The translations under genes and the position numbers were made by a program. 64,000 nucleotides of DNA. Source: Spongilla lacustris (lineage: Eukaryota > Porifera > Demospongiae > Spongillida > Spongillidae). The DNA lies in the NCBI GenBank assembly GCA_949361645.1, contig OX442419.1, positions 2,565,028 through 2,629,027 on the forward strand. Direction: 5' to 3'. Positions 1-11,639 of the stretch are shown one piece after another. The notes beneath the pieces were generated by a model. The model made no database searches. It saw only the letters and a program-made list of their open reading frames with translations, and had not been told where the DNA came from. Position 1 is the first letter of the stretch; the number at the start of each line of letters is the position of its first letter.

Positions 1-340
1 TAAAGTTAGTCGCGATCGTGAGGTACGCCTGCTCGTTAATTGGAATAGTCGACCTCGAATTGCACATGACACCCGCATTGTTGACGAGAACGTCTAGGCC
101 ACCGTGGGCCTGGATCAAGTACCTCTTCATCTCCTCTACCGAATTTTGCGACGTGATGTCCAGTTGGTGGAAAATCGGGTGAAGCCCTTCTCCCTCCAAA
201 GTGCTAACTCCCTCTTGTCCTTTGGCACTGTCTCTGGCAGTCAGGTACACCACGCCATTAAATTTCTTACACAGGCTCCTTACAATCTCAAATCCTATCC
301 CTTTTCCTGCCCCAGACACCACTGCAACTCTTCCTGTCAT
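1..340 (-). CDS. Carbonyl reductase-like short-chain dehydrogenase, N-terminal part (cut by window edge)
   Basis: The minus strand is open from an ATG at 338-340 to the window edge, giving 113 residues. It begins with a Rossmann nucleotide-binding segment with a glycine motif of the SGAGKGIG type. It then has an LTARD segment, which in carbonyl reductases follows the second strand and favours NADPH, then an HQLDI segment and the NNAG motif near residue 90. Order and spacing match carbonyl reductase 1-like SDRs, cytosolic enzymes that reduce carbonyl compounds with NADPH. The catalytic Tyr-X-X-X-Lys lies outside the window. No intron is visible in this part. The ATG is a convincing start because the beta-strand and glycine motif follow at once. 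The SDR family call is firm; the exact subfamily and substrate are inferred. Confidence 0.82.
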   Translation of the reverse strand, partial: MTGRVAVVSGAGKGIGFEIVRSLCKKFNGVVYLTARDSAKGQEGVSTLEGEGLHPIFHQLDITSQNSVEEMKRYLIQAHGGLDVLVNNAGVMCNSRSTIPINEQAYLTIATNF

Positions 341-631
341 TTTAGAATATAATTACAAAAAAATTATAACTACATGTATTGGATTGTAAATTTTAATTAC
401 CGAACATTTCAAATGCTGGATTTCACTGCATGTACGGTTGTAGCACTGATGGAGAAATAGAGGTACAACAATATGCTCACTCATAATCACATACCCTGCA
501 TTTATACATTTGATGCTTGTATTAGCAATAGCTTATGTGTTAAACTACTTAGGCAATTAACTGATTATCTATTATGTACATCTACTTTTACGGGGATCAA
601 ACTACATACACACATTCAAGGTGATGAAATG

Positions 632-3600
632 TTAACATTTGCATTCTCTTCTTGTTCTCGTCAGTTTAGCAGTAGTGTCTGTGAGGCTAATACCGCCTGA
701 GATTTTTTTCTGTGCAGGGTCATAAAGTTCAGGATTGTCCAATACCTTTTCTATCAACAGTTCAAATGCTTCTTCAACGTTAGCTCCAGTTTTGGCACTA
801 TTGAAGACATAACAGTTATTACTTCAACTGAAATATTAACATTAATTACAGACAACTGACTCAATTATCAGTTCCACTGAATGACTAAATATATCTGTAC
901 TGCTATATAAAGTCGCTTGAATTGACATGCCACACTAATAGAGAATAATTATTTTGATTTAGCTAGGCTCCTCCTGCTAGCCTATAAGGCACCGTTGCTC
1001 TTAACAGAGTGCCATAAGTCAATATAGACAGAGATGAGTTTGGGACGTGTAGTAGGAAAGTTGAAGGTACGCAGCATACATTGCAGAACAAAGGAAGTCA
1101 CATAACCCAACAACCATTGGAACACACAAACACTCATACACTGATGCATACACATGCATGTGCACATAAGCACACACACAGAGCAGTTCTGAACAATTCT
1201 CATCAATATTGATGGATAAACTGAAACCTTATCAGAGCAGCCCATGCATGTATACATGCACATGTAATTGTTCTGTGTTAATGACAGGATTAAAATCAAT
1301 ATTTAATTCTGACTGTATGTGTTATAAGTCTAGTATTTTATGCACAGATATCTTTGCATGCCAAAGGTCATAATCGATGCAATTACTCCAGGCTTATTCC
1401 AGGTCTACCATTAACACTTATGGCGCTATCAAGTCATGCATTAAAAAAAAAAATCATAGTTTCAGCTGCATGGGCTTGCACCTTTACATATCCATATTAT
1501 AATTATAATTTATGTATCAGTGTATTTGTGTATGTCCATGCAATAATGGTTCTTATTAACAGTAGTAATAATAACTCATGCAATAATTATAATCATAATA
1601 ATCACATCGAAGGGTATGATGCAATATAATCCTACATTCAGTTTCATTCATCACTTATCACAGTACAAAGTATACTATTTGCATAAATATCATATACCAA
1701 TAATATTGTATACCCTAATAGTTTCTAGCCCAAAATATAAATACATAGTGCTGAGACCCCGGCCTGCAAATGATTTTTCTAGGTAAATAGTATGTGTTGC
1801 AATAATTATATGATTATTAATTGCATTTTTTTTGTTTGCAACGTGCATGGCATCTGTTGTGTTACTGGTTACTAGGCAGTGTGCATACACGTACCTAGTT
1901 TCTTCAAATCCTGCCAAGTGTTTCTCTTCTGCAAATGCAAGTCCCTGCTTAGTTAAGACTTTCCTCGTGTCTGTCATCTACAGTGAAAGAAAAGTTTATC
2001 TTAGCATGATATTATATGCAGTTATTGATTCACACATTTCCTTTACATGTTCTGATGTGAATGCAATTTACATTCCTAGTAGTGCATGTGAAGTAATATA
2101 CTTAGATATACTAGCAATATCATATATCATTCTATTGGGCATGCATAGACTGCTGTTCTCAGTGCCTTCCTCCCCCCAACTTCATGGAATGCAGTAGTGC
2201 TATGCATAGTCCAAATGATCAATTTCTCTAAGGCTATAGTTGGTCCACACTAGCATTGCAAATCTAACTTTTTCCCCTCCCTCCCTCCCTCCTCCTTCCC
2301 TCCCTCCCTCCCTCCCTCCCTCCCTCCCTCCCTCCCTCCCTCCCTCCCTCCCTCCCTCCCTCCCTCCCTCCCTCCCTCCCTCCCTCCCTCCCTCCCTCCC
2401 TCCCTCCCTCCCTCCCTCCCTCCCTCCCTCCCTCCCTCCCTCCCTCCCTCCCTCCCTCCCTCCCTCCCTCCCTCCCTCCCTCCCTCCCTCAACCACTCCA
2501 CAACTTGCATGGCCATGCATTCAGTCATCTGACACTGCCCATACTTATGCACTATTATTTACTGTTCTAACTAATGTCAGTGTAACATAAAAGCCAGTTC
2601 AACACTCACATCGGCCTTATTTCCAACGAGTACCACTGGTACCCTCGGATCAGTGTACTCTTTCACCTCATCATACCAGTGTGTCATCTTATCAAAGGAT
2701 CCCTTATCTGTTACATCATAAACTGTAACGAACGAAAGCAAAGTGAGTTATAATTTCCATCAGTTTAATAATTGATATTGGATTTATGCATCTACGTGTA
2801 AAAGATTATCTTAGAAAAGCAGTTAGAACAGTAGCATGGTAGGTTCATTCACAAACAGGTTTTTGTATGCATATTGGGGTGGATAATAGGAGCCTACTGT
2901 GTACCAAGAAGAACTCCGTGTGCTATTCTGTAATATATCCTGCACACGTCTGCATAGCGTTCTTGTCCACAAGTGTCCTGTTGGAAAAAGAATGATTCAT
3001 ACAATGATGATAGAGTACATGTACATAAAGCAATGAATACATTCACAAAAGGGTACGTACATGGATGAGAACAATGACCTGCCTCCCAATAACACTTTTT
3101 GTCATTAACAATTGCTGCACACCTGTGTTTGCATAAATGTAACACCGAGAGGTAAAATCTCATCAGTAGTACATACCCAATGTTGTAAGCCCGTCGTCTG
3201 CATACCTACCAGTTGCAAATCTGTGAGAGAGGCTGATTAAAAAGAAAAATCAAAATAGTTTTGATATCAAATGATTGTATTCACCAGGACTTTCCAGTGC
3301 CTGAATTCCCAGCTGTAACCAAGACTATTGCTGCATCTGGCTTCTCAAGTCTCTGGGCTGGGAATTTCAGTTAATATATAAACTAACGTCCCCCCTCATC
3401 GCTACAAAATTGCAGTTGAGACTTTAGTTGAGTAAAGACAGTCACATATGATTAGCCATCCATAAACAACATCATGCTAGTAACTGTCTACACACTTTCA
3501 TTTTACATTTGTAGCACCCCACCTCACAACCCCACCCCTTACACCCCTTGTAATCAGCCGGTGCATAAACTTCACTCTAAGGTCTACAAATCACTAAATA

Positions 3601-3724
3601 AATACATGTATATGCAATGTGAATTAGTATGGTAGTATAAAACATGACTTTTAATTTATCCCATGTGAAGAAAAAAAAATCACAAAAAAGTTCAAGTTAA
3701 CTTACTGTGCAATGAATGTTCCAT
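632..3724 (-). CDS. Rab-like small GTPase gene A, eight exons
   Basis: Exons joined by hand, all GT-AG and phase-compatible: 3706-3724, 3285-3357, 3177-3232, 3061-3122, 2905-2977, 2610-2722, 1895-1977 and 632-797, 645 bases coding 214 residues. Visible motifs are the P-loop GNSGTGKS (G1), switch I segment HRFATGRYADD, DTCGQERY (G3/switch II), YYRIAHG and LLVYDVTD (Rab family motifs), NKAD (G4) and ETSAKTG (G5). The chain ends in Cys-Lys-Cys, a C-X-C geranylgeranylation signal, so it probably cycles between cytosol and a membrane and acts in vesicle traffic. Oddities: Cys replaces the usual Ala in the DTAGQ motif, and the segment after switch I (LGVQQL) departs from the usual Rab IGVDF. Exon 1 is only 19 bases; it is supported by the same arrangement in the paralogue at 58215-63898. 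The GTPase call is firm; the subfamily is not assigned. Confidence 0.82.
2274..2490. repeat. (TCCC)n tetranucleotide microsatellite
   Basis: About 217 bases of almost pure TCCC units lie inside an intron of Rab-like gene A, between the exons at 1895-1977 and 2610-2722. The long Pro/Ser/Leu and Gly/Arg/Glu open frames across it are artefacts of the repeat. Confidence 0.97.
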
Positions 3725-5390
3725 ATGCGTAAATCTGAGTATAGATATGTGGCACTACATATATGCACATATCCCTGACTCGTGATAACATATATATAAA
3801 TTATATCAGTACTACCCGCATGTACACATAATAATGACATGCAAACTAACATACATGTTTTAATATATTTCTACTGATTTAGAAGGTACGTGTACATCTA
3901 ATATAAATGGTGCTCTAATTTAATAATTAATGGTGGCATTTCAATCTCAGTTGTTTGTTATACTTCACAAGCCATGATGATATCATGCGCGCATTCTTGA
4001 ACGATTCAGTCGATTTAATCTGTTAAAACGTTTAAGTTTCGGTACATTAGTAACTTGATGTGTGTTCAAATACATTAACCAGCTATAGCGGGCGCAACGT
4101 ATACATACCGGCACATGCACACATGAGACAACCTTTCTTTAATTGCGCAAGAACCCCTCCAGAGCTATTCAGCGGCTAACTTTGCCATGTATAGGGAAAT
4201 CTTTACGTGGGTGTGACATACTATCAGTGAGCCCTATTTGGTAGGTATCGATGCTACACGCGCCACGCCCTGAGCTGTTCGCTGCACCCGTAACTTGTTC
4301 ACTACTACCTTTTTATTTTGCCTCCCTACAATGCTACATGCTACGTGACTGTCTATACAAATATCCGCCAATTACACCATCGTTTTGAAAAACGGAATAA
4401 AAATAACATATTACATGGATTAACATGCATCGGATGAAATTAGCTAGCCCTACATACGTGTAGCTCTGGACCGTTTAGCAAATGTAGCAACTACTGATGG
4501 AGCACATGCTAACGTACGAAGGGGAGGGCAAAGTTTACAGTACTCACCTTCTTTTGAATGGACTTCAGTAGAGGGGATGTCAGCTGACGTCACGCGCGTC
4601 CTACAAGAATCATTTGTATTGTTTGTACATGTATGCGGATTATTACACACCACGTGGTTATGCAAGCAACCATGTAATCCTTTGTGATGTGTACATAAAA
4701 ATGAAATTGAAGCAGTAATATCTAAATTTAAACATCTTATTCAATAATCTATAGTAGTATATAATTATCCAGAAACTTCATTTGCGTAAATTTGCCCTGT
4801 GTACGATACATATTTTCTGCTCAGTTGTATCTTACCATGCAAATCAAGTGTTGGTGGTTTGGAGTAGGTGATTTAAGGCTTCAGTCATCTTGATATTGGT
4901 TTAAGACTTGCATGACATTGAAACGAAACCTCTAGTAAGTAAGCGATTTGCTCGATGCCGATCAACTCATTCCATGCAGCTGTGGCTAACTGGTCTCTTG
5001 ATGCTTGTATGACTTGGCTAGTGTATGTGTGGTTTGGGTTAGTAAAACAATTCCACATATATCAGTTTACTGAGAAATATATAGTATGGAACTAGTGGCT
5101 CCTTCTCATGGCCTTATATAACAATGCAGCGGATGTAGCAATCACTAAGTGCAATGCACTACTCTATTTGAAATGGTCTTGATCCTCCAAGTTTGAGCTA
5201 ATATGTTTTTTTTTTGTTTTTTAATGTTAATGAATATTTGTGCTAAGAATTCACCTCAGTGCAGTACCGTTAAAAAGCAGCATGCAAGTGTTATTGATCA
5301 ACACATTTATCACTATAAGAGGCTTACCGCATGATACAACACTATCAGCTAGTATCAACTGGTGCATATCTGTGGTCAGTACGACTTAAG
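3725..5390. other. Intergenic region upstream of Rab-like gene A
   Basis: No coding exon was recognised on either strand. The part next to 3724 would hold the promoter of Rab-like gene A on the minus strand, but no convincing core promoter element stands out. Short open frames here show no family motif. Confidence 0.5.
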
Positions 5391-5726
5391 TCAATACAAG
5401 GGCTCACACGTATATATTTGTGCGTTCAAAGTAAAGCCTATCTCATTCAACTCTTGAAGTATTTTGGTCATTGTGGGTCTTTGTGCAGGTTCCTTCAGGA
5501 TACATTTGTGCATCTTGGAATGTAGGAAGGCACCTCTGGCTTTCATCTTTGCCATCATTTCATGGAGGGTGGCAGGATTGGGGAACTCCCTCAGAGTGAT
5601 TTCACATAGCAATATCCCATAACTGTACACATCAATCTTGGTGGTCTGTGGTGGTGGCTTAGCATCAAGAGATGGGTGCATGGGGAATGCCTTACTCCTT
5701 GGCATATCTGACAAAACGTTTAACAT
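5391..5726 (-). pseudogene. Kinase C-terminal lobe fragment, copy of the last exon of the kinase gene at 17352-22201
   Basis: The translated minus strand closely matches the end of the kinase encoded at 17352-18586, from just after the APE region through KIDVYSYGILLCEITLREFP to the end. Flanking bases also align, for example the run around 5560-5690 against 17500-17630. The N-terminal lobe, glycine loop, catalytic loop and DFG are absent. The reading frame runs a few residues past the paralogue's stop. Without a catalytic centre this is best read as a truncated duplicate. It could instead be the last exon of a gene whose other exons were missed, but no kinase exon was seen upstream on this strand. 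Confidence 0.75.
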
Positions 5727-5949
5727 TGTAGTTATTTGATGAGGTGAAAGTTCAGGAAATAATCTTCCTTTTCTACAACTTTTTTTTCAATACAATGCCT
5801 TTTGCAAAACCCAACCATGGTTATTAGCACAAAAGGTCTGCTGTTTGTGAAGTTAGTGTAGGTGCATTCCTAGAAATAAATAGGTGAATTTCTACATGAT
5901 AAATCAAAATCACATAACCTTTCTTTTGCAATGCCTCTTACAACCACAT

Positions 5950-6125
5950 CAGGGGCGGATCCAGGATTTTGGGGAAGGGGGGTGTCTGATAAATATATTC
6001 ACAAGTGGGGGAGGGTACGGGAGGCCTTCCCGTGACAGCAAGAGCGCTTATAGATTCCCCAGTGGGGCCTGGGGCGAAGCCCCACCCACTTTTTGCTTTT
6101 GCATTAAAATGAACGTACTTTGACG
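5950..6125 (+). repeat. Dispersed repeat starting CAGGGGCGGATCCAGG, copy 1
   Basis: The start CAGGGGCGGATCCAGG, the internal ACAAGTGGGGGAGGGTACGG and the later GTGGGGCCTGGGGCGAAGC are shared with the copy at 11217-11525 and partly with 60255-60450. A conserved terminal motif on otherwise diverging copies suggests the end of a non-autonomous DNA transposon; that class call is inference. Confidence 0.7.
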
Positions 6126-6544
6126 TGGTTCAGCAATTAAAGCAAGTACTTGAAGTGTGATTTAGCACTATAGATACCTGTTTTCTGAGAAAAAGAATCT
6201 AAGATCCATCCCATTCACGTCTTTTGATCGCTTACTTCCTACTCAAGTCGATCGATATACGCGATCAAACGGTACAAATACTAATCAACCATGAATAGAT
6301 TGAGATTGAGTATATTAACTGTTAAACATGATAATCCAACGTGTAACATCTAGTACACAACTGGAAGGGCATCGTACTTCGTATGGTACATGGTGATTCG
6401 AAAATCTGACAAACCTTTTGATCTCTTGGGAAAATACACGCAAACAGTGATACCGATCTCGAACGCTTCATTGTAATAGCTCGTGAGAACAAAAGTGGTT
6501 AAAACGACACGTGTTATCAAATATTATTCTATGTGTAATTAAAT

Positions 6545-6640
6545 TCGTAATTCCTACCCCTACTCCTCCCCTTACCTACTACTACCCCTACGTCCTCCCT
6601 TACCCCTACCCCTACTCCTCCCCTTACCTACTACTCTCCT
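6545..6640. repeat. C-rich imperfect tandem repeat
   Basis: Two imperfect copies of a roughly 50-base unit made of CCCCTAC and CTCCTCCCCTTACC blocks. No coding signal. Confidence 0.6.
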
Positions 6641-7214
6641 GGTGCATGGATTGAGGTGACCTCAATGGTCACATATGTGATGACAAATTATTCTGCACCT
6701 ACATGGTACTTTCCTCAAAAAGAAAGTGTAACAGCTTGCCTGATACACTGCTGCCAGAGTAGTATGAAACATATCTACATGTATACTTTTTACAAGTTGA
6801 GTTGACACAGATCACTTTAATTAACAGAACACTGTAAGAGATGGTGGACACACCTGTTGCTGTCATATCAAGAGAGCCGGAGAGAGTAAAAGTTTCATTA
6901 CTATCAGTATTAAAACTGAGCATTAACATTATTTAATGGACTGAACAATATGTATCGTCCATGGCTGAGTTATTTCTGGTTATGACATATAGATATATAC
7001 ATATGTAAATGACATATTTAACATAGCTTCTGTACATGTAATTGATCAGTGTTTCTCTATGGTCATAATTGCAACATTGGAGGCTATTATTTAATGGTCC
7101 TTGTTGCATTTTAAAATGCAAGTACTCTCTGGGTATATAAGATTAATAGTGTTGTAATTGTGAATATATTTAGATGTATCATGACTCCTCCAGTTATGAA
7201 TAAAAAGCAATGAA

Positions 7215-7505
7215 ACTAGTAAATAAAACCATTCTCTATGAGAAAGTTTGTGGTATTCATGATTTGAAGGTAATAGTGGTGAAAAAGCAGGGAAACAAGG
7301 GTTGAATGATAAGGAAGAGCGAAATAGTCCTATATTTAGTAGATGCATGAATTGTCCTACAATGTGCGCCGGGCTAAATATAGGACTATTTTGTTTTCCT
7401 TATATCATTCAACCCTTGTTTCCCTGCTTTTTACAAGACTATTGCCTTCAAATCCTATATACCACCAACTTTCTCATAGAGAATGTTTTTATTTACTTGT
7501 ACAAA
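7215..7505. mobile_element. Fold-back (MITE-like) element
   Basis: The left arm at about 7224-7340 reads back as the reverse complement of the right arm at about 7372-7490. Matching blocks include CATTCTCTATGAGAAAG / CTTTCTCATAGAGAATG and AATAGTCCTATATTTA / TAAATATAGGACTATT. A short loop lies between. It encodes no protein, which fits a non-autonomous inverted-repeat transposon. Confidence 0.72.
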
Positions 7506-8177
7506 ATTGGCATTGCATTTTCTTTTTAAAATACATTATTTAAATATTAGATTTTACATTATGATCACATGCATGTTAAGAAATGAACAACTGTTTGTCA
7601 AAATGGTAATACCGGTAATGCTTATTGTCCAGCCTTAAGGTTTATCATGATGAGCTCAGAGCAGCCAGGCTGTTCGTAGCTGTTTCAACATCTGTTTAGT
7701 TGAAAGTCAGCCTGCATGGATGCAAGCCACTTTGCTTGTATGACATGGTGGTCTTAGTACATTTGTATTTGGGCAGCTGGCACCTTCTGTCTTCTTGGCT
7801 TCAGCTGCTGCCTCCTCTGAGCATACCCATCAAACGGTGATCCTTCATTGTGATTCATACTTTAAAGCACATGACCTCCATAAATGTAGACGCTATGCGG
7901 AAGAACAACTGCTTTTCAAGTAGAGATCTAACCAATTTATCTCGAAGTATTAATTTCATTATGATCAGATTTTCATGCTTTTATGTCTGACCTCTTGTTC
8001 TTTATTCTTCACCCAGAATAACAAGTGTCATTGATGTCATCATCTCCAGCATTATCATCAGCATTTGTTCTTCAAGTGGAATGCTTAAGCCAAGCACAGT
8101 GAATGTTTTTTTGTTATTTGTTATCCTTCCAGTGTTTGCAGGGAATATTAAAATATATATTGGGGAATTTCTCAAAA

Positions 8178-8375
8178 TCAATTGTGTAAAACATAAGCAA
8201 GCAAGGGATTATCAAATTATGCCATGAATTTATAATCATTATAATATTATACCTACATTTAACCAATTCATGAAACAACTGAAATGGGTTGTAAGTATGT
8301 AATGCCGGATTATAAGATCATAATGGCATATATTCCGTATTCCCTTGTTTGCTTACTTTTTACACAATAGATACT
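8178..8375. mobile_element. Small inverted-repeat element
   Basis: A segment near 8185-8212 (GTGTAAAACATAAGCAAGCA, then AGGGA) is the imperfect reverse complement of 8341-8370 (TCCCTTGTTTGCTTACTTTT, then TACACA). The interior is also partly self-complementary. It is probably a decayed MITE. Confidence 0.55.
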
Positions 8376-8952
8376 TAGAAGTCCCACAATTTATTTATAT
8401 TTCCTATGTATGCAGCTAAGTATGGGAGCGCAACATAAAATGATCTGCCTGGCTGGTGAACATCTTTGTGCTACAGTGAAAGTGAAGGTAGCAAAGTATC
8501 AGTTTGATACTTGCATGGGATTGGCAGGCAATATCACCCATGGTCTCAGCTAACAACCTCACAGCCAAATAATCAAGAACAAAAACTTTTTTATATGCTA
8601 AGAAAAACTGGGGTTGGGGGGGGGGGAGGAGGAAGTAAAGTCCCCAAACCCTTTCCCTACAGACCTACAGTACACCTGGACCCATGGCTTTGGCACTGTA
8701 CCTCCCACGCATTGTCCTTACATGTACTTCAATGACCTCAAGCTCCCACAAAATCCCCCTCTCAAGGGAGACTCCATATTTAAACACCTGATGGTGAAAA
8801 TAGTACATCCTTGTGCACGGTTATAGCTAATTATGAGGAAGTATTTTGGTTTCAAAAAATGCTTATGCAGAATAGAACAAATAATACAATTCTATGACAA
8901 CACACACATATAGGTATGTGCATGCATTCTGTCACAAACAGATAAACAGTTA

Positions 8953-10494
8953 TCATTTCGGATCATCATCGATCATCACATATAGAGTGCTGCGCTCTAT
9001 TTTTGATTCCGGGTTGTTGTCTTCTAGTACAGTGGAATCTCGAATGACACAACTCTTTCCAAACTTTGATACCTTGCACAGGTACACTATCATGTACGCA
9101 ATGGGGAGCCATATAAGGATGTACTGGAGGATGAACACAGATGTCAGTGTGGAGGTAGATGATGCACTAGGAGTGAGCTGGTCTGTGGCCAGTGAGTATA
9201 TACCTAGGATGTTGATGATGGCCATGTTGAGTAGGAGGAGGCTGTCCAGATAGTTCAATGACCGCCTCTTGTAAGGCTTTTGAACACTCAGGAACACAGC
9301 AAAGACAGTTACCAGGACCTGCTGGAGTATGTACTGGAGCAGGAGGGGGGCAAAGTAGGTTACAAAAAGGAGAAGACGAAGAACAAAGTACAGGCCGGCA
9401 AAGTATCGCTTGTCGTCATGGAAGCATCCCTGGAAGGTGTCTAACACAATGCTCACTCCCACTTTGGGGTACACCCGAGCGAGGGTTGGGGACTTGAGAA
9501 TCCCGCTCTCCATCCACCTCATGGGGTAGTCCAGCAGCAGTATAGGTGGGATGGCTATGAACGTTACCAAGGCGACACATGCTGGAATGATGTTTGGAAT
9601 GATGTAGGAGATGTCTGTGAACCTGTGCTGGCCAGCAAAGTAGGGCCTGTTTTCCACTGTTTCCAAGGCGTGGGCCAGGGAGTTGGCCATCCTCACTCCT
9701 CCCTTGCACCTGCTGCAGGGTAACTTGAAGTGGATGTACATCTGGCACCTGAAAAACACCAAGATCCCAAAGATCATGAACAGGGGGAACACAGCCTCCA
9801 AGTACTTCAGGGCTATCACGTTCAGGCTGTCAAGACTCTTACCAACGCAGAATGGAGGAACAAGGCTAGCGATGAACTGCAGGTTAAATACGCCATACAC
9901 TGTGCGATAAGCCCTCTGGTAGCTGTCTATGGGCTTGTAGAGCTGGTTAAAGGTGGTGGAGATGAGCTGGGCGTACAGGATGAATGCGTTTGCCGGGCCA
10001 GACGTGAAGCGAAAATTGAAGATGATGATGATCATGAAGAAGGCAAAGACAGGAACATAGATCGCCAGCAGGTAATACAACCAGCCCTTTGTGTCATCCT
10101 CACACCTTACACACACCACTGGGTAGGAGTTAACAGCGGGTGCCCAGCCCAACTGACACTCACCGCATATGTAGCCCCTCCTTCCCTCAGGGCGACAGAG
10201 TACTTCCTCAGGGTCAGAGGTGATGTTTTGAGGGACCCTGACATAGGCTGCCGAGGTGTTGTAGAAGCAGTACTCCGGGGGGCAGTTGGCCACGACCAGC
10301 GTGCTGTCGATCATGCCTATCCAGTTTGCGTTCCTGACCAGCCAGTCCCCAGTCTGGCTGTCACATGACACCAGGTTACTTGAGATGGAAGGGGGACACT
10401 GCCCATTGGTGTTGCTGCCCTGCTCAGCACGTGTTGGGTAATAGGAGATTAGGTGGGCAGCAATCAGCCAGTGGTAAGGATTGAATGCTACCAT
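8953..10494 (-). CDS. Multi-pass membrane protein with Cys-rich extracellular domain
   Basis: A single 513-residue open frame. The first 25 or so residues are moderately hydrophobic and end in an Arg-Ala-rich stretch, which may be a weak signal peptide. Residues about 30-130 are Cys-rich (CPPEYC, then GYICGECQLGW and VCVRC), resembling an EGF/laminin-type module before the membrane. About eight hydrophobic segments follow from residue 140 to 490. The first is a run of Ile/Phe after PVFAFF. A conserved-looking loop has DTFQGCFHDDKRYFAG. The layout resembles the C-terminal half of large invertebrate surface proteins with a beta-helix or EGF ectodomain and a multi-pass end; here the large ectodomain is absent. 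A TAG in frame just upstream of the ATG supports the chosen start. Function is not assigned. Confidence 0.72.
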   Translation of the reverse strand: MVAFNPYHWLIAAHLISYYPTRAEQGSNTNGQCPPSISSNLVSCDSQTGDWLVRNANWIGMIDSTLVVANCPPEYCFYNTSAAYVRVPQNITSDPEEVLCRPEGRRGYICGECQLGWAPAVNSYPVVCVRCEDDTKGWLYYLLAIYVPVFAFFMIIIIFNFRFTSGPANAFILYAQLISTTFNQLYKPIDSYQRAYRTVYGVFNLQFIASLVPPFCVGKSLDSLNVIALKYLEAVFPLFMIFGILVFFRCQMYIHFKLPCSRCKGGVRMANSLAHALETVENRPYFAGQHRFTDISYIIPNIIPACVALVTFIAIPPILLLDYPMRWMESGILKSPTLARVYPKVGVSIVLDTFQGCFHDDKRYFAGLYFVLRLLLFVTYFAPLLLQYILQQVLVTVFAVFLSVQKPYKRRSLNYLDSLLLLNMAIINILGIYSLATDQLTPSASSTSTLTSVFILQYILIWLPIAYMIVYLCKVSKFGKSCVIRDSTVLEDNNPESKIERSTLYVMIDDDPK

Positions 10495-10698
10495 GGCAAC
10501 CTACCTGGAAGGGGAAGTGGTAGTAAATGTAGTCATGCCCTCCCCCCCCCCAAATCAAGCTTCAATTGCTTATCACATGTCTACACGTACACTTTCAGCA
10601 CCAGGCCCTACCCCTTGGAGCATGACAAACACAAACTATGGATGGCCTCTTGAACCATACTTGGTGGCCCTGCATGCTTTGGATACATTTTATGTAGC

Positions 10699-10743
<45 letters not shown>

Positions 10744-11216
10744 GGTTGCCTTCTGTTTCAAGGCAACTGCTGAGGCTATAGAACTGAATGATCTTCCTGC
10801 ATGCCGAGTTCAATAATGATGTCAGTTGTAACTTAACAGATGTAGATGTAGATATGTTGTATGCAAATAAGGATGAGTACTGACCCCTTGTACCACAAGT
10901 GGACACCAGATCTTATCATTCAACCATCCAAAAGCAAATACCTGGTGCCTCTGCACATTTGCATGGAGTGACGCATGCAAGATCACCCAAGTCACTGATG
11001 ACTCCCCATGAATTGATAACACAATATGTACTTTAGCATGCAATGGAGTTGACATCCGTAAGGGTAATACTCTTGTTCATAAAGCTTGTAGCACTGGGAC
11101 AAAGCTCAAGACACATCATTATTGAACTTGTACATCCTTCAGTTCTGTATAGCCACAGCAAAATGTATCCAAGCATGCAGGGCTTTGCTTTTGGAGGAAA
11201 GATCGGTGTGTCCATG
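10495..11216. other. Intergenic region upstream of the membrane-protein gene
   Basis: It contains a (GTT)n microsatellite at 10697-10743 and no recognised gene. The part nearest 10494 should carry the promoter of the minus-strand membrane protein; no clear element was seen. Confidence 0.5.
10697..10743. repeat. (GTT)n trinucleotide microsatellite
   Basis: About fifteen GTT units in a row, read as poly-Val or poly-Asn in the open frames. Not coding. Confidence 0.95.
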
Positions 11217-11525
11217 CAGGGGCGGATACAGGATTTCAGGAAAGGGGGGGCGGGGTTGTGGGGGTTCTAATAATAATATTCACAAGTGGGGGAGGGTACG
11301 GGAGGACAGCGGGGTGTCTGGGGGAGCACTGATAGCTCTCCCAGTGGGGCCTGGGGCGAAGCTCCAGCCACTTTTGTACATTTGCATTTATTTAGCATGA
11401 AATTTAGCATGAAAATGGACATACTTATAATTAACAGTGATATCCAATACATACATCACCCGTACAGCCTGCTTGGATAATGAGAAAACTCTTAATCCTT
11501 CACAATGCTGTGGTTCTGTTGGCAG
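11217..11525 (+). repeat. Dispersed GGGGCGGAT repeat, copy 2
   Basis: The start CAGGGGCGGATACAGG matches copy 1 at 5950. The following TTCACAAGTGGGGGAGGG and CAGTGGGGCCTGGGGCGAAG are also shared. The part from about 11340 to 11525 aligns with 60255-60450 through AGAAAACTCTT and TTCACAATGCT blocks, so the repeat unit is at least 300 bases long. Confidence 0.72.
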
Positions 11526-11639
11526 CAAATTGTGAATTCGCACAATTTATAAATTGTGCTGCGCAATTTGTGAATTCATAACCTGCGCAACAATTCGCAT
11601 CCTGATCCTGCATGCATAGTTCATTTATAACTCCACGCG

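Larger units (their letters stand above)
5727..8952. other. Intergenic region with dispersed repeats and two fold-back elements
   Basis: No gene was recognised. The region holds a copy of the GGGGCGGATCCAGG repeat family near 5950-6125, a C-rich repeated tract at 6545-6640 built from CCCCTAC and CTCCTCCCCTTAC units, and fold-back elements at 7215-7505 and 8178-8375. Short open frames show no family motif. Confidence 0.55.

Noticed and set aside
2200..2590. Gly/Arg/Glu and Pro/Ser/Leu repeat proteins
   Set aside because: Artefacts of the (TCCC)n microsatellite inside an intron of Rab-like gene A.
9416..10368. Open frames of 110 and 212 residues overlapping the membrane protein
   Set aside because: Shadows of the 513-residue minus-strand gene, with no domain of their own.
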